DNA of 26,235 nucleotides from a virus, in IMG/VR virus record IMGVR_UViG_3300021425_000164, positions 1 through 26,235 of that record, one strand, 5' to 3'. A program made the position numbers and the translations under genes. This document shows positions 1 to 7,680 of the stretch, in pieces. Each line of letters starts with the position of its first letter. Positions within the stretch are counted from its first letter, which is position 1. The notes beneath the pieces were generated by a model, which saw only the letters and a program-made list of their open reading frames with translations, did not search any database and was not told the origin of the DNA.

Positions 1-2
1 CT

Positions 3-1556
3 CCGTTCCGTCGGGCTGTCAAAGACTTTTTGGTCTTTGGGCACGGCTGGCTCAAGGTGGGTTGGAAGTTCGTAGAGCAGGAACAGAGCATCGGGGAACT
101 TGCCAGAGAAGAAATGATCAACTCGGCCATGAACGAGATCGATCAGATTGCTATCGAAAGCTTCATGGATGGTGTCGAACCGCCGTCGTTTGACGACATC
201 GTCGCCAGTATTCCTTCTACAGAGATGCGGATTGTTGAAGATCAGCCGTTTGTAGAACGAATTAGTGTCTATGACGTTTACGTCGACCCTGCAGCGACCT
301 GCATGGAAGACGCACGTTGGATCGCACAGCGGATTGTGCGGCCACTAGAGGAAGTAGAGAAGGATCGGCGCTACAAGCCGTCAGCCCGCAAGAAGCTGAT
401 CGCTAACTACAGCCGTGACATCTACAATGAGAACCCCAACGACGACAAAGTTCAGTATCTGGAAGACCAAGTCGTCCTCTGGGAATACTACGACATCATG
501 GACAACACGTTGTCTGTGTATGCCGACGATGCTGATGAGTTCCTTGTGGACCCCGTCGCAATGCCGTACGCATACGGCCATCCGTTCGTCATGCTGCGGA
601 ACTACGACATTCCCGATCACTTCTACCCGATGGGTGATCTAGAGGCGATCGAACCGTTGCAGCTTGAGCTGGACAAGACTCGTAGCCAGTTGATGAACGA
701 TCGTAAACGGTACGCACGGAAGTATCTGTATCACGAACGGTCGTTTGGGCCTGCAGGCCGTGAAGCGTTGGAGTCTGAAGACGACGGACGCTTTGTGCCT
801 GTTATTGACGAGAACAAGCCGTTGGATCAGGTCGTGATGCCGTTGCCGCAGGTTCCGCTGTCGGCAGAGATTTACAACTACTCCAACATTATTGCGAACG
901 ACATCAACACGGTGTCGGGTGTTTCGGAGTATGCCCGTGGCGCTATGCCCGAGATTCGACGTACCGCTACGGAAGCGTCGATCATTGCGGATGCTGCGAA
1001 CGCTCGTGCGGCTGACAAGCTGGCGATCGTTGAGATCAGCATTGCTCAGGTAGCGAAGAGGGTTGTGCAGCTTCTGCAGCAGTTTATGACGGGCGAAGCG
1101 ATGGCCCGAGTGGCTGATGCAGGCGGCGAAGACTTGTTTATTCCGTACGGGCGTGAAGAGATTGTTGGCGAGTACGACTTTGTTGTGCAGGCTGGTTCTA
1201 CGCAGCCGATGAACGACACGATTCGTCGCCAGCAGGCTGTTTCGTTGTTGAACGCTGTTGCGCCGCTGGTGGGGTCGGTTATTGATCCTGCAGCGTTGGC
1301 ACGGCACGTTCTGGAAGATGGTTTTGGGATTAAAGACCCCGACAATTTCCTTATGGGACAAGCACCGCAGCCGCAACCAGGCCAAGAGCCTGGTGGCGGT
1401 CCAGTGCCCCCGCAAGGAGCACCAATGCCGCCTGGAATGGGCGGCGCACCAGTCCCTCAGGCCCCAGGTGGAGCGTTCGCTCCAACTGGAGGGGTGCCTC
1501 CTGAGTTGCTAGCGCAGCTTCAGGGGCAGATGGGCATGGAGCTACCGTCCCTGTAG
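3..1556 (+). CDS. Phage portal protein (5' end outside window)
   Basis: The frame is open from the first bases of the window, so the gene starts upstream; the TTG at 30 is only an internal codon. About 517 residues are visible. Portal proteins form the dodecameric ring at one capsid vertex through which DNA is packaged and ejected. The sequence has the look of podovirus portals: a stretch around DVYVDPAATCMEDARW, then a wing/clip region, then a long alpha-helical stretch with TATEASIIADAANARAADK. The last 70 residues are rich in Pro, Gly and Gln and probably disordered. The next genes are scaffold and major capsid protein, the usual head-gene order, which supports the call. The stop TAG overlaps the first copy of the AGTGGGACA junction motif. 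A terminase gene would be expected just upstream, outside the window. Confidence 0.9.
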   Translation, partial: PFRRAVKDFLVFGHGWLKVGWKFVEQEQSIGELAREEMINSAMNEIDQIAIESFMDGVEPPSFDDIVASIPSTEMRIVEDQPFVERISVYDVYVDPAATCMEDARWIAQRIVRPLEEVEKDRRYKPSARKKLIANYSRDIYNENPNDDKVQYLEDQVVLWEYYDIMDNTLSVYADDADEFLVDPVAMPYAYGHPFVMLRNYDIPDHFYPMGDLEAIEPLQLELDKTRSQLMNDRKRYARKYLYHERSFGPAGREALESEDDGRFVPVIDENKPLDQVVMPLPQVPLSAEIYNYSNIIANDINTVSGVSEYARGAMPEIRRTATEASIIADAANARAADKLAIVEISIAQVAKRVVQLLQQFMTGEAMARVADAGGEDLFIPYGREEIVGEYDFVVQAGSTQPMNDTIRRQQAVSLLNAVAPLVGSVIDPAALARHVLEDGFGIKDPDNFLMGQAPQPQPGQEPGGGPVPPQGAPMPPGMGGAPVPQAPGGAFAPTGGVPPELLAQLQGQMGMELPSL

Positions 1557-1563
1557 TGGGACA
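1555..1563 (+). promoter_or_regulatory. AGTGGGACA junction motif, copy 1
   Basis: The 9-mer AGTGGGACA overlaps the portal stop codon and opens the 61-nt gap before the scaffold gene. TTAGGA follows 15 nt after the motif, and a second CTTAGGAGG serves as the ribosome-binding site further on. The same 9-mer occupies the same place relative to the stop at 10140 and 18185. Its role is unknown; a phage promoter element or RNA processing site is possible. Confidence 0.35.
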
Positions 1564-1617
1564 TAGTTCACATTAGTCTTAGGAACACCTTTTCGAAGAT
1601 TCCTTAGGAGGATCATA

Positions 1618-2331
1618 GTGTCCGAAGAAACCGAAGCAACTGAACCCACGTCCGTGGACACCTCGGAAGTTTCAGCAGAGGCAAGTCAGGAACCTGCTTA
1701 CACCGTCAAGATTGACGGCGAGGAGCATCAGGTCACCCTGGATGAGCTTCAAAAGGGTTACCAGCGCCAAGCGGATTACACCCGTAAGACGCAAGAGGTA
1801 GCCACCGAACGGGAACGTTTGCAGCAAGCCGAAGCAATCGTGTCTGCTCTGGAGAGTGATCCAGAGGGGACTCTTGGGACTTTGGCTCAGACATTTGGTA
1901 TCAACATGAGTTCTGGTCAGACAGAAGAGTCTGGCTGGGATGACATGGACCCTTCTGACAAGAAGTTGGCTGAGCTTGAGCGCAAGATCGAATCGCAGGA
2001 GCGAGCTGCCCGTCTCCAGCAAGTAGACAAAGAAGTAGATCGACTGAAGGAACGGTACGGAGACTTCGACAAACAGGATCTTCTACACCACGCCGTGACG
2101 AACAAGATTACGAATCTTGAAGCGGCGTACACGCATTGGCAATTCAACGACGTGAAGTCCACCGCAGACAAGCTGCGGCAAGATCAGGACATTACGGAGA
2201 AGAAGCGGGATGCGTCGGTAGTAGCTCCTGGCGGGTCAACCCAGGCGGGAACCCAGCCTGAAGTGTCTGATACCAAGGTGACTTCTCTTCGTGAAGCCTT
2301 TGCTCTTGCAAAGAAGCAAATGACCACTTGA
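1618..2331 (+). CDS. Capsid scaffolding protein
   Basis: A 237-aa protein that starts with GTG, 6 nt after a strong AGGAGG ribosome-binding site. Scaffolding proteins guide coat subunits into the procapsid and then leave. The sequence fits: an acidic Glu/Thr/Ser-rich N-terminus, the short segment YTVKIDGEEHQVTLDEL, then YQRQADYTRKTQEV, a form common in phage scaffold families, followed by long charged coiled-coil-like helices (about residues 60-200). A short amphipathic Lys-containing helix at the extreme C-terminus could bind coat protein. The position between portal and major capsid protein is canonical. The family call rests on composition, a remembered motif and gene order. Confidence 0.82.
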   Translation: MSEETEATEPTSVDTSEVSAEASQEPAYTVKIDGEEHQVTLDELQKGYQRQADYTRKTQEVATERERLQQAEAIVSALESDPEGTLGTLAQTFGINMSSGQTEESGWDDMDPSDKKLAELERKIESQERAARLQQVDKEVDRLKERYGDFDKQDLLHHAVTNKITNLEAAYTHWQFNDVKSTADKLRQDQDITEKKRDASVVAPGGSTQAGTQPEVSDTKVTSLREAFALAKKQMTT

Positions 2332-2348
2332 TTCACTAAGGAGCCATC

Positions 2349-3320
2349 ATGGCTTTCGGCAACTCCAGCTTCGATGAGATTCTCTCAACGACGCTGAAAA
2401 ACTATGTCCCCAAGCTTACCGACAACATCTTCGGTGCGCGTCCGCTGTTCTACGCACTGACCAACGGTCAGACCATGCGTCGTGTCGGTGGCGGTGCGAA
2501 GATCGTTGTTCCCGTCCTCGGCAAGACCAACGCTACCGCTTCGTCTTACTCGGGCACTGACACTATTGCTACCACCGCTTCGGACGGCATGACCGCCGCC
2601 GAGTACGACTGGGGCCAGTACGCAGTGACCGTGACGATCAGCGGTATCGAAGAAGCCAAGAACAGCGGCGAGGAGCAGATCATTGACCTGCTGGAAGGCA
2701 AGATCTTCCAGGCTCAGGAAACCGTGATCAGCAACATGAACTCCATGCTGTTCGCTGACGGTACTGGCAACAGCGGCAAGGACTGGAACGGCATCAACAA
2801 CCTTGTCAGCGCTGTTGGCACCATCGGTGGCATTGACGCTACCGACGGTGACAACGCTTGGTGGCGTTCGACCGTTACCGACCATGCGGAAGCCAACCTG
2901 TCGCTCAACGCTATGGGTTCGCTGTACAACACCGTTTCGGTGGGTAACGACCAGCCGACCATCATCATGACCAGCCAGCTCGGCTACGAGGCGTACGAGG
3001 CGCTGCTTACCAGCAACGTCCGCTACACCGACACCGACATGGCGAACTCGGGCTTCCAGAACCTCATGTTCAAGGGCGCCCCTGTCGTGTTCGATGATGA
3101 CATCCCTGCTGGCACCACCGCTGGCTCGGGCCGCATGTACATGCTTAACACCAAGTACCTGTCGCTCGTCGGTCACTCCGATGTCTGGTTCAAGCCCACT
3201 CCGTTTGTGCGGCCCACCAACCAGGACTCGGTGTTCTCGCAGATCCTGTGCTACGGCCAGCTTACGATTAGCAACCGTGCTCGCCAGGGTGTGCTTGACG
3301 ACATTGGTGACGCTGCCTGA
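2349..3320 (+). CDS. Major capsid protein
   Basis: A 323-aa protein starting at ATG, with an AAGGAG ribosome-binding site 5 nt upstream. Size and place (directly after scaffold) are those of an HK97-fold coat protein. It begins with STTLKNYVPKLTDNIF, a pattern common in phage coat proteins in which an N-terminal helix precedes a beta-rich segment (ITVTISG-like strands near residue 100). It continues with an alpha-rich middle including NMNSMLFADGTG, and ends in a beta-rich P-domain-like segment. Codon choice is more C-ended than in neighbouring tail genes, as expected for a highly expressed gene. A strong hairpin follows 12 nt after the stop and may set its transcript level or stability relative to downstream genes. 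Confidence 0.85.
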   Translation: MAFGNSSFDEILSTTLKNYVPKLTDNIFGARPLFYALTNGQTMRRVGGGAKIVVPVLGKTNATASSYSGTDTIATTASDGMTAAEYDWGQYAVTVTISGIEEAKNSGEEQIIDLLEGKIFQAQETVISNMNSMLFADGTGNSGKDWNGINNLVSAVGTIGGIDATDGDNAWWRSTVTDHAEANLSLNAMGSLYNTVSVGNDQPTIIMTSQLGYEAYEALLTSNVRYTDTDMANSGFQNLMFKGAPVVFDDDIPAGTTAGSGRMYMLNTKYLSLVGHSDVWFKPTPFVRPTNQDSVFSQILCYGQLTISNRARQGVLDDIGDAA

Positions 3321-3332
3321 TAGGCAATAGTT

Positions 3333-3357
3333 GGGGAGGGGCATACGGCCCCTCCCC
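3333..3357 (+). terminator. GC-rich hairpin after capsid gene (attenuator-like)
   Basis: A perfect 10-bp inverted repeat, GGGGAGGGGC / GCCCCTCCCC, with a 5-nt loop ATACG, 12 nt after the capsid stop. No T-tract follows, so it may be a partial terminator or a 3' stabiliser of the capsid message rather than a full stop. It rules out the TTG at 3331 as a start, since that would place the whole hairpin inside a coding region and ignore the ribosome-binding site downstream. Confidence 0.65.
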
Positions 3358-3375
3358 CGCTACCTACGAGGATTT

Positions 3376-3624
3376 ATGGGACGAGAACTCGCAATCGGTT
3401 ACGGAACTAACGTTCGCCCTGCTGGGCAACCACACGATGGCATTTCTGCCGATGTGAAAGTCCCGAGTTATGTAGCAGGCCGCAACGTGCAAGCGATGCA
3501 GCCTGTGTTTACTGGTGTGGAAGAGCCGACGGGTTGTTCGGCTACAAAGAAGAACGGTGATCCATGCAAGGGCCGCCCCTTGGAGGGGTCATCGCTGTGT
3601 GTGTTTCATAGAGAAGCTGGGTAA
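3376..3624 (+). CDS. Small protein with C-terminal Cys3His zinc-finger-like motif
   Basis: An 82-aa protein. The ATG at 3376 is chosen over the upstream in-frame TTG because CGAGGA sits just before it and the upstream part would lie in the hairpin. The N-terminal 50 residues match nothing I recognise. The C-terminus carries C54-x9-C64-x10-C75-x2-H78 with the wording CSATKKNGDPCKG, which resembles the small DUF5763-type zinc-binding modules seen in phage and bacterial proteins. A single bound Zn is likely. Its place between capsid and adaptor genes suggests a head or packaging-related role, but this is inference; it could equally be a regulator expressed late. Confidence 0.6.
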   Translation: MGRELAIGYGTNVRPAGQPHDGISADVKVPSYVAGRNVQAMQPVFTGVEEPTGCSATKKNGDPCKGRPLEGSSLCVFHREAG

Positions 3625-3627
3625 ACC

Positions 3628-4356
3628 ATGAGCAGAATGACCTTGGCGCAGATTCGAAGTCAGGTCCAAGGCATGCTGGACATTGCCGAGGGAGACATCC
3701 CGAACTCGGTGTTGGACACGTTTATTGCTCAGGGGTTTGACGCAATCGTTTACAGCGAGAAGCGTTGGCCTTTCTTTGAGGTTTCGACCACGTTTTCTAC
3801 GGTCGCAGACCAGTCTGATTACACGCTGTCTGCAGTGGGAACTGGGATCACGCAGGGGATGCGTGAGATCTTTTCGCTGCGGACTGACGATCAGATCTGT
3901 CAGTATGTGGGGCGGGATCTGGCCGATTACAACTATCCGCTGAACACGTCGGGCAGTGGTAGCCCGACGCATTGGTCTTGGTGGGATGACACGGTTCGGT
4001 TGTATCCGACGCCGAGTAGCGTCGAAACAATTTATGTGCGTGGCATCAGGAACCCGACTGACTTTCCTGACACGATGGACGGGTCGCCGTCAGATGTAAA
4101 CGTTTATCCTGATTTGCCTGCGCCGTTTCATCCTTTGTTGTCGATGTATGCAGCTTCGAAGGCGTACATGCAGCAGGAAGACCCGATGATGGCGGCGCAG
4201 TACGACCGCCTGTTCCAAGTGGAGCTAGATAACTTGGCTCGTCGGTTTGCTGATACTCCTGCGCCGCAGCCGATGATGTTGAATCGGCGGCAGCGCAACG
4301 TCAACGATTTCGTGTATCCCAAGCGGTACGAGAACTCTAACGGCGTGATCTTCTAG
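3628..4356 (+). CDS. Head-tail adaptor (neck) protein
   Basis: A 242-aa protein that starts with ATG 3 nt after the preceding stop. The N-terminus (MTLAQIRSQVQGMLDI, then LDTFIAQGFDAIVYSEKRWP) is typical of podovirus adaptor proteins of the P22 gp4 / T7 gp11 functional class: an N-terminal helical bundle that docks on the portal, then a beta-rich part (FSTVADQSDYTLS) and a C-terminal helix and extension (MYAASKAYMQQEDPMMAAQYDRLF). It is followed at once by the predicted tail hub gene, matching the portal, coat, adaptor, nozzle order. The call relies on pattern, length and context. Confidence 0.75.
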   Translation: MSRMTLAQIRSQVQGMLDIAEGDIPNSVLDTFIAQGFDAIVYSEKRWPFFEVSTTFSTVADQSDYTLSAVGTGITQGMREIFSLRTDDQICQYVGRDLADYNYPLNTSGSGSPTHWSWWDDTVRLYPTPSSVETIYVRGIRNPTDFPDTMDGSPSDVNVYPDLPAPFHPLLSMYAASKAYMQQEDPMMAAQYDRLFQVELDNLARRFADTPAPQPMMLNRRQRNVNDFVYPKRYENSNGVIF

Positions 4357-4364
4357 GGGCTGTT

Positions 4365-5981
4365 ATGGCAGGTAATGGCTACAGCCTGATCAGCCTGGAT
4401 GATTTCCGAGGCGGGTTGAACTACCGAACTGACGTGTTTGATTTGGAGCTGAACGAGTCTCCTGATTTGTTGAATGTCAACGTGGACGCTAGGGGCGGCA
4501 TTCTGCTGCGTGACGGTGTCAAGACGTTGGCGCAGACTGCGTTGCCAAGCAACGTTAAAGGCATTTGGTCGTATCACAACGACGACGGCACTTCCAAAGT
4601 GCTGGTGAACTACGGCACGACTGTTGCTGTTTACAGCGGCGTTGATTTCGATTCGACAGGGGCGAGCACCATTACGGCTCGTAGTGATGGTTCTCGCACT
4701 TACGGCGTGACGATCAACAACGTTGCGTACGCCGTGTCGGGCGATGTCACGTCGTTCTATTACAACGGCACGAGCTTCACGAACCTGGGCACAACTTTGG
4801 ATGGTAGCCCTGGTAACTTCCCGATCGCTCAATACGTTGAGCACTGGAACAACTTTGCATGGGTCGGGAACACGGTAGAAGGGGGCACTGCCGAGAAGAA
4901 CCGCATCAGGTTCTCGCATGCCAACCTGCCGACCCAGTGGAACGATCTAGATTTCATCGACATTGGCAAGGGCGAGGGCGGCGACTACATCACTGGGATC
5001 GTCGGCCACAACGACCGTCTGGTGATCTTCAAGTCAAACTCTATGTATGCGCTGTTCGGCTTTGATGCTGACACGTTCCAGTTGGTGCCGATTTCTGAAA
5101 CTGTCGGGTCTATGCCGCTGTCTAGCCCCGTGTCTACGCCGTATGGCGTGTTCTTCTGGCACGACCGCAAGGGCGTGTATTTGTACAACGGCGACAATAC
5201 GATCTGGCTGTTTGAGAAGCTGCAGCCTGCGATTGATGACGGACGTATCAGTTTCAGCGAAGCACCACAGTTGGCTTGGGCGAACAACAAGCTGTATGTG
5301 ACTGTCCGATACAACAACCCTGACACAAACGCTCTTGAGCAGCGCGTGTTTGTTTATGACCCGACAACGAATGCTTGGGTGCTGTGGGATGTTGATGCTT
5401 TGGTGCTGCATGCTCATCAGCCACCGAACGCTGAGGCGGTCTTGTACGGCGCTTGCGTGGCGAACACTGGGCGTGTCGTGTCGATCGATAACTCTGACTT
5501 TGCTGGCGACAGGTACACCTACGATTCGGTCAGCGGCAACTATGAGACGACGAACATTCCGTCGTACTTTAGAACTGCTTGGGTCAAGACGAAGAACCCG
5601 ATTGTTAAGAAGCGTTGGGGCCAGATTCGTTTGATTATGGCAAGTGAGCAGACTGTTGATCTGGGTCTGGACGTGTTTCACGATTACGATCCTGCTACGG
5701 AACGCAGGCAGTACACGACGAGAGTTGAGGGGCGTGGCGGTTCTACGTCGACGTGGGCTGCTGATGCGGCAGGCACGACGACGTATCAGAACGCTGCGGG
5801 CACGTTGGGTAACGGTACTTGGGCGACGTTTGGCGGCAACGCTCCTGTCGATGTTAAGAAGTTGGGGACTGGCGGCACGGCGGCTTCGATCTGCGTGAAG
5901 ATCGTTGGTCCGACGTTGCAGAACGCTACTTGGGAAGTTAACGGGCTTGCGTTCCCGTACATATCACGAAGGATGCGCTGA
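4365..5981 (+). CDS. Tail nozzle / stabilization protein (P22 gp10-like)
   Basis: A 538-aa protein. The N-terminus (SLDDFRGGLNYRTDVFDLEL, with NVNVDARGGILLRDGVK) is the hallmark of short-tail hub proteins, which begin by contacting the adaptor. The middle is made of beta-propeller-like blades with repeated aromatic/Gly turns, for example IRFSHANLPTQWND, IVGHNDRLVIFKSNSMY and GVFFWHDRKGVYLYNGDN. Such proteins form the tube-like nozzle under the portal and anchor fibres. The stop and the next start share a base (TGATG), so the fibre gene is translationally coupled. No tape measure or tail tube gene lies nearby, which supports a podovirus plan. Confidence 0.75.
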   Translation: MAGNGYSLISLDDFRGGLNYRTDVFDLELNESPDLLNVNVDARGGILLRDGVKTLAQTALPSNVKGIWSYHNDDGTSKVLVNYGTTVAVYSGVDFDSTGASTITARSDGSRTYGVTINNVAYAVSGDVTSFYYNGTSFTNLGTTLDGSPGNFPIAQYVEHWNNFAWVGNTVEGGTAEKNRIRFSHANLPTQWNDLDFIDIGKGEGGDYITGIVGHNDRLVIFKSNSMYALFGFDADTFQLVPISETVGSMPLSSPVSTPYGVFFWHDRKGVYLYNGDNTIWLFEKLQPAIDDGRISFSEAPQLAWANNKLYVTVRYNNPDTNALEQRVFVYDPTTNAWVLWDVDALVLHAHQPPNAEAVLYGACVANTGRVVSIDNSDFAGDRYTYDSVSGNYETTNIPSYFRTAWVKTKNPIVKKRWGQIRLIMASEQTVDLGLDVFHDYDPATERRQYTTRVEGRGGSTSTWAADAAGTTTYQNAAGTLGNGTWATFGGNAPVDVKKLGTGGTAASICVKIVGPTLQNATWEVNGLAFPYISRRMR

Positions 5982-6658
5982 TGGCTACTTTGGCTAGAAA
6001 CACGTTTGCTGCTGGTGATGCGATTATTGCCAGCGACATGAACTCAAACTTTACGAACGTTGAGAACCTGATTAATCAGGTGCTGAGCGGCAATGAGTCT
6101 TTCACGAGTCTTGTGGCTACGGGCACTTCTTCGTTTGCGGCGTTGACGGCGACGGGGACTGTTACGGCGAATGCGTTTTCGACTACGGGTGCGGTGACGG
6201 CTGCAGGCGGTTTCACGGGCAACGTGACTGGTAACGTTACGGGCAGTTCGGGGTCATGCACGGGCAACGCTGCTACTGCTTCTGAATGGTTGAATGCTCG
6301 GACTTTGACGGTTGACGGCGACATGACGGGCAGTGTCAGCATTGATGGCAGCGGAGATGTCTCATTGACGTTGTCGGCGGCTTTGGAAGCTGCCGACATC
6401 CCAAACTTGAACGCCAACAAGATTACGGCAGGCACGTTCCACGTCGACCGTATTCCGAGTTTGTCTGGGGCCAAGATTACCAGCGGCATTGTCGACAAGG
6501 CCTACATTGACACCGAGATCGCCCGTTACAACCAAGTGTACGGCTTCGGATCAGGGTCCAGCGCCACCTACAACATCACTACGGGTTCTGGATCTGGCAC
6601 ACCGTCATCCTCGGTGCATCCGTCACCCAACGACGGCGACATTCACATCTGGTACTGA
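5981..6658 (+). CDS. Tail fibre / appendage protein
   Basis: A 225-aa protein whose ATG overlaps the stop of the nozzle gene (TGATG). The N-terminal segment (NTFAAGDAIIASDMNSNFTNVENLIN) resembles trimerising head domains of phage appendages. It is followed by Thr/Ala/Gly/Val-rich repeats (SFAALTATGTVTANAFSTTG) typical of beta-structured fibres, and by the module ARTLTVDGDMTGSVSIDG, widely seen in phage fibres and structural repeats. The C-terminus is Ser/Gly-rich. It lacks a recognisable receptor-binding or enzymatic domain, so it may be a connector to the larger fibre encoded at 7677. Confidence 0.72.
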   Translation: MATLARNTFAAGDAIIASDMNSNFTNVENLINQVLSGNESFTSLVATGTSSFAALTATGTVTANAFSTTGAVTAAGGFTGNVTGNVTGSSGSCTGNAATASEWLNARTLTVDGDMTGSVSIDGSGDVSLTLSAALEAADIPNLNANKITAGTFHVDRIPSLSGAKITSGIVDKAYIDTEIARYNQVYGFGSGSSATYNITTGSGSGTPSSSVHPSPNDGDIHIWY

Positions 6659-6669
6659 TCGGAACTGCT

Positions 6670-7446
6670 ATGGAGTTTTACATCCGAGATGGCGGTTCCT
6701 GGCGGCAAGCCGATCCCGCCAAAGGCATCTACGTCTACAACAGCGGTTGGAAAGAAGCCCAAGAGGTTTGGATCAGGAACGGCGGCGCTTGGCACAAGGG
6801 CTACCAGAAGTCTGACCCTGTGACGTACACGATGGAACTCAACGTGTTTAGTTCGTACCAGTCTCGGTTTGCTCGTGGAACCAGTTGGGGCACCAGCTCT
6901 AACGGTCCTGCTAGTGGCACGTCAGGCACGAGAACGATTGCGTGTGGCAGGTACTTCACAGGCGGCAACACGAAGCGGTACTACGGCCTGATGAACTTTG
7001 CGTTTGCTGCGAACCCCAACGAAGCCACTGAGTTTCTGGCTACCAAAATGCAAACTCGCCCTGTGGTCACGTCTGCAACTCTCAGGCTGACCCGAGACAC
7101 TGTGACCCATGGGTCGGCCAATCCTAGCTCTGGAAGCATCTACATTGCGCCGTACAACGGCGGCACTCTTGATTCCGCTCCAGACCCTGCTGACGTAGAC
7201 TTTACAAAAGCTGAATCTGCGTCGGTAGTTGGGCTGGCCCGAGGGTCAGACATTACCATTGACCTAGACCAAGACATTATTGACGAGCTGGCTTCAACTG
7301 GCACTCTTGCGGTCACTAACGTTAACTCGGGGTTGGACAACTCTGGTTCTTCGCTGGACCAGAGCTATATGTGGTTCTTTGGCATGCACAACGTTACGGA
7401 TGCGTCTAAGCGGCCACTTATTACTGTCACTTTGGATTACGCGTAG
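6670..7446 (+). CDS. Putative minor tail / appendage protein
   Basis: A 258-aa protein that begins with two imperfect copies of a short motif of the form (I/V)-x-R/N-G-G-x-W: IRDGGSWRQA and IRNGGAWHKG, with VYNSGWKEAQEV between. This pattern occurs at the start of many actinophage minor tail proteins. The rest (about residues 50-258) is Ser/Thr/Gly-rich and beta-like, with TSATLRLTRDTVTHGSAN and a later beta-strand array that resembles a jelly-roll stalk or carbohydrate-binding module. The gene sits between two fibre genes, 11 nt after the first. A role in the adsorption apparatus is inferred; no catalytic motif is visible. Confidence 0.6.
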   Translation: MEFYIRDGGSWRQADPAKGIYVYNSGWKEAQEVWIRNGGAWHKGYQKSDPVTYTMELNVFSSYQSRFARGTSWGTSSNGPASGTSGTRTIACGRYFTGGNTKRYYGLMNFAFAANPNEATEFLATKMQTRPVVTSATLRLTRDTVTHGSANPSSGSIYIAPYNGGTLDSAPDPADVDFTKAESASVVGLARGSDITIDLDQDIIDELASTGTLAVTNVNSGLDNSGSSLDQSYMWFFGMHNVTDASKRPLITVTLDYA

Positions 7447-7458
7447 GAATCAGATGAC

Positions 7459-7680
7459 ATGGCTGAATGGGCAGCAATCTTCGGAGGAACAGGAGCAGCT
7501 CTGGTGACAGGGCTGTTTGCTGTGTTCGCTTCAAGGTTCCGCAAAGAAAACTCTGACCAGCACGCCGCTAATCTGCGGCGGCTGGATGACATTTCCGAAC
7601 GCATCGGTGAGGTGCGGGACGATGTGAAAGAAGTCCGTCGTCGGCAGGACGACCATTTGGAATGGCACGCTGAACAATGA
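7459..7680 (+). CDS. Small membrane protein with C-terminal coiled coil (holin-like candidate)
   Basis: A 73-aa protein. Residues 5-25 ([20 protein letters not shown]) are a single hydrophobic span. It is followed by a basic patch (SRFRKE) and a charged heptad-like helix at about 36-68 ([20 protein letters not shown]). One span plus a cytoplasmic coiled coil is seen in phage holin-like proteins and in some membrane-associated lysis regulators. Its place between two fibre genes, with ATGA overlap into the next, is unusual for a lysis gene, and a better holin candidate lies at 19279. It could instead be a virion membrane-interaction protein. The function is unproven. Confidence 0.6.
   Translation: MAEWAAIFGGTGAALVTGLFAVFASRFRKENSDQHAANLRRLDDISERIGEVRDDVKEVRRRQDDHLEWHAEQ

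Noticed and set aside
30-32. TTG at 30 as the portal start
   Set aside because: The frame is open to the left edge and reads as sensible portal sequence before this codon, so the gene begins outside the window.
639-1415. 258-aa frame on the minus strand opposite the portal gene, and the 319-aa and 362-aa frames opposite the capsid and giant genes
   Set aside because: They are antisense shadows with Arg/His/Val-rich composition and no start signals, lying over well supported plus-strand genes.
3331-3375. In-frame TTG start at 3331 for the zinc-finger-like gene
   Set aside because: It would put a 10-bp GC-rich hairpin inside the coding region, and it has no ribosome-binding site. The ATG at 3376 has CGAGGA just upstream.
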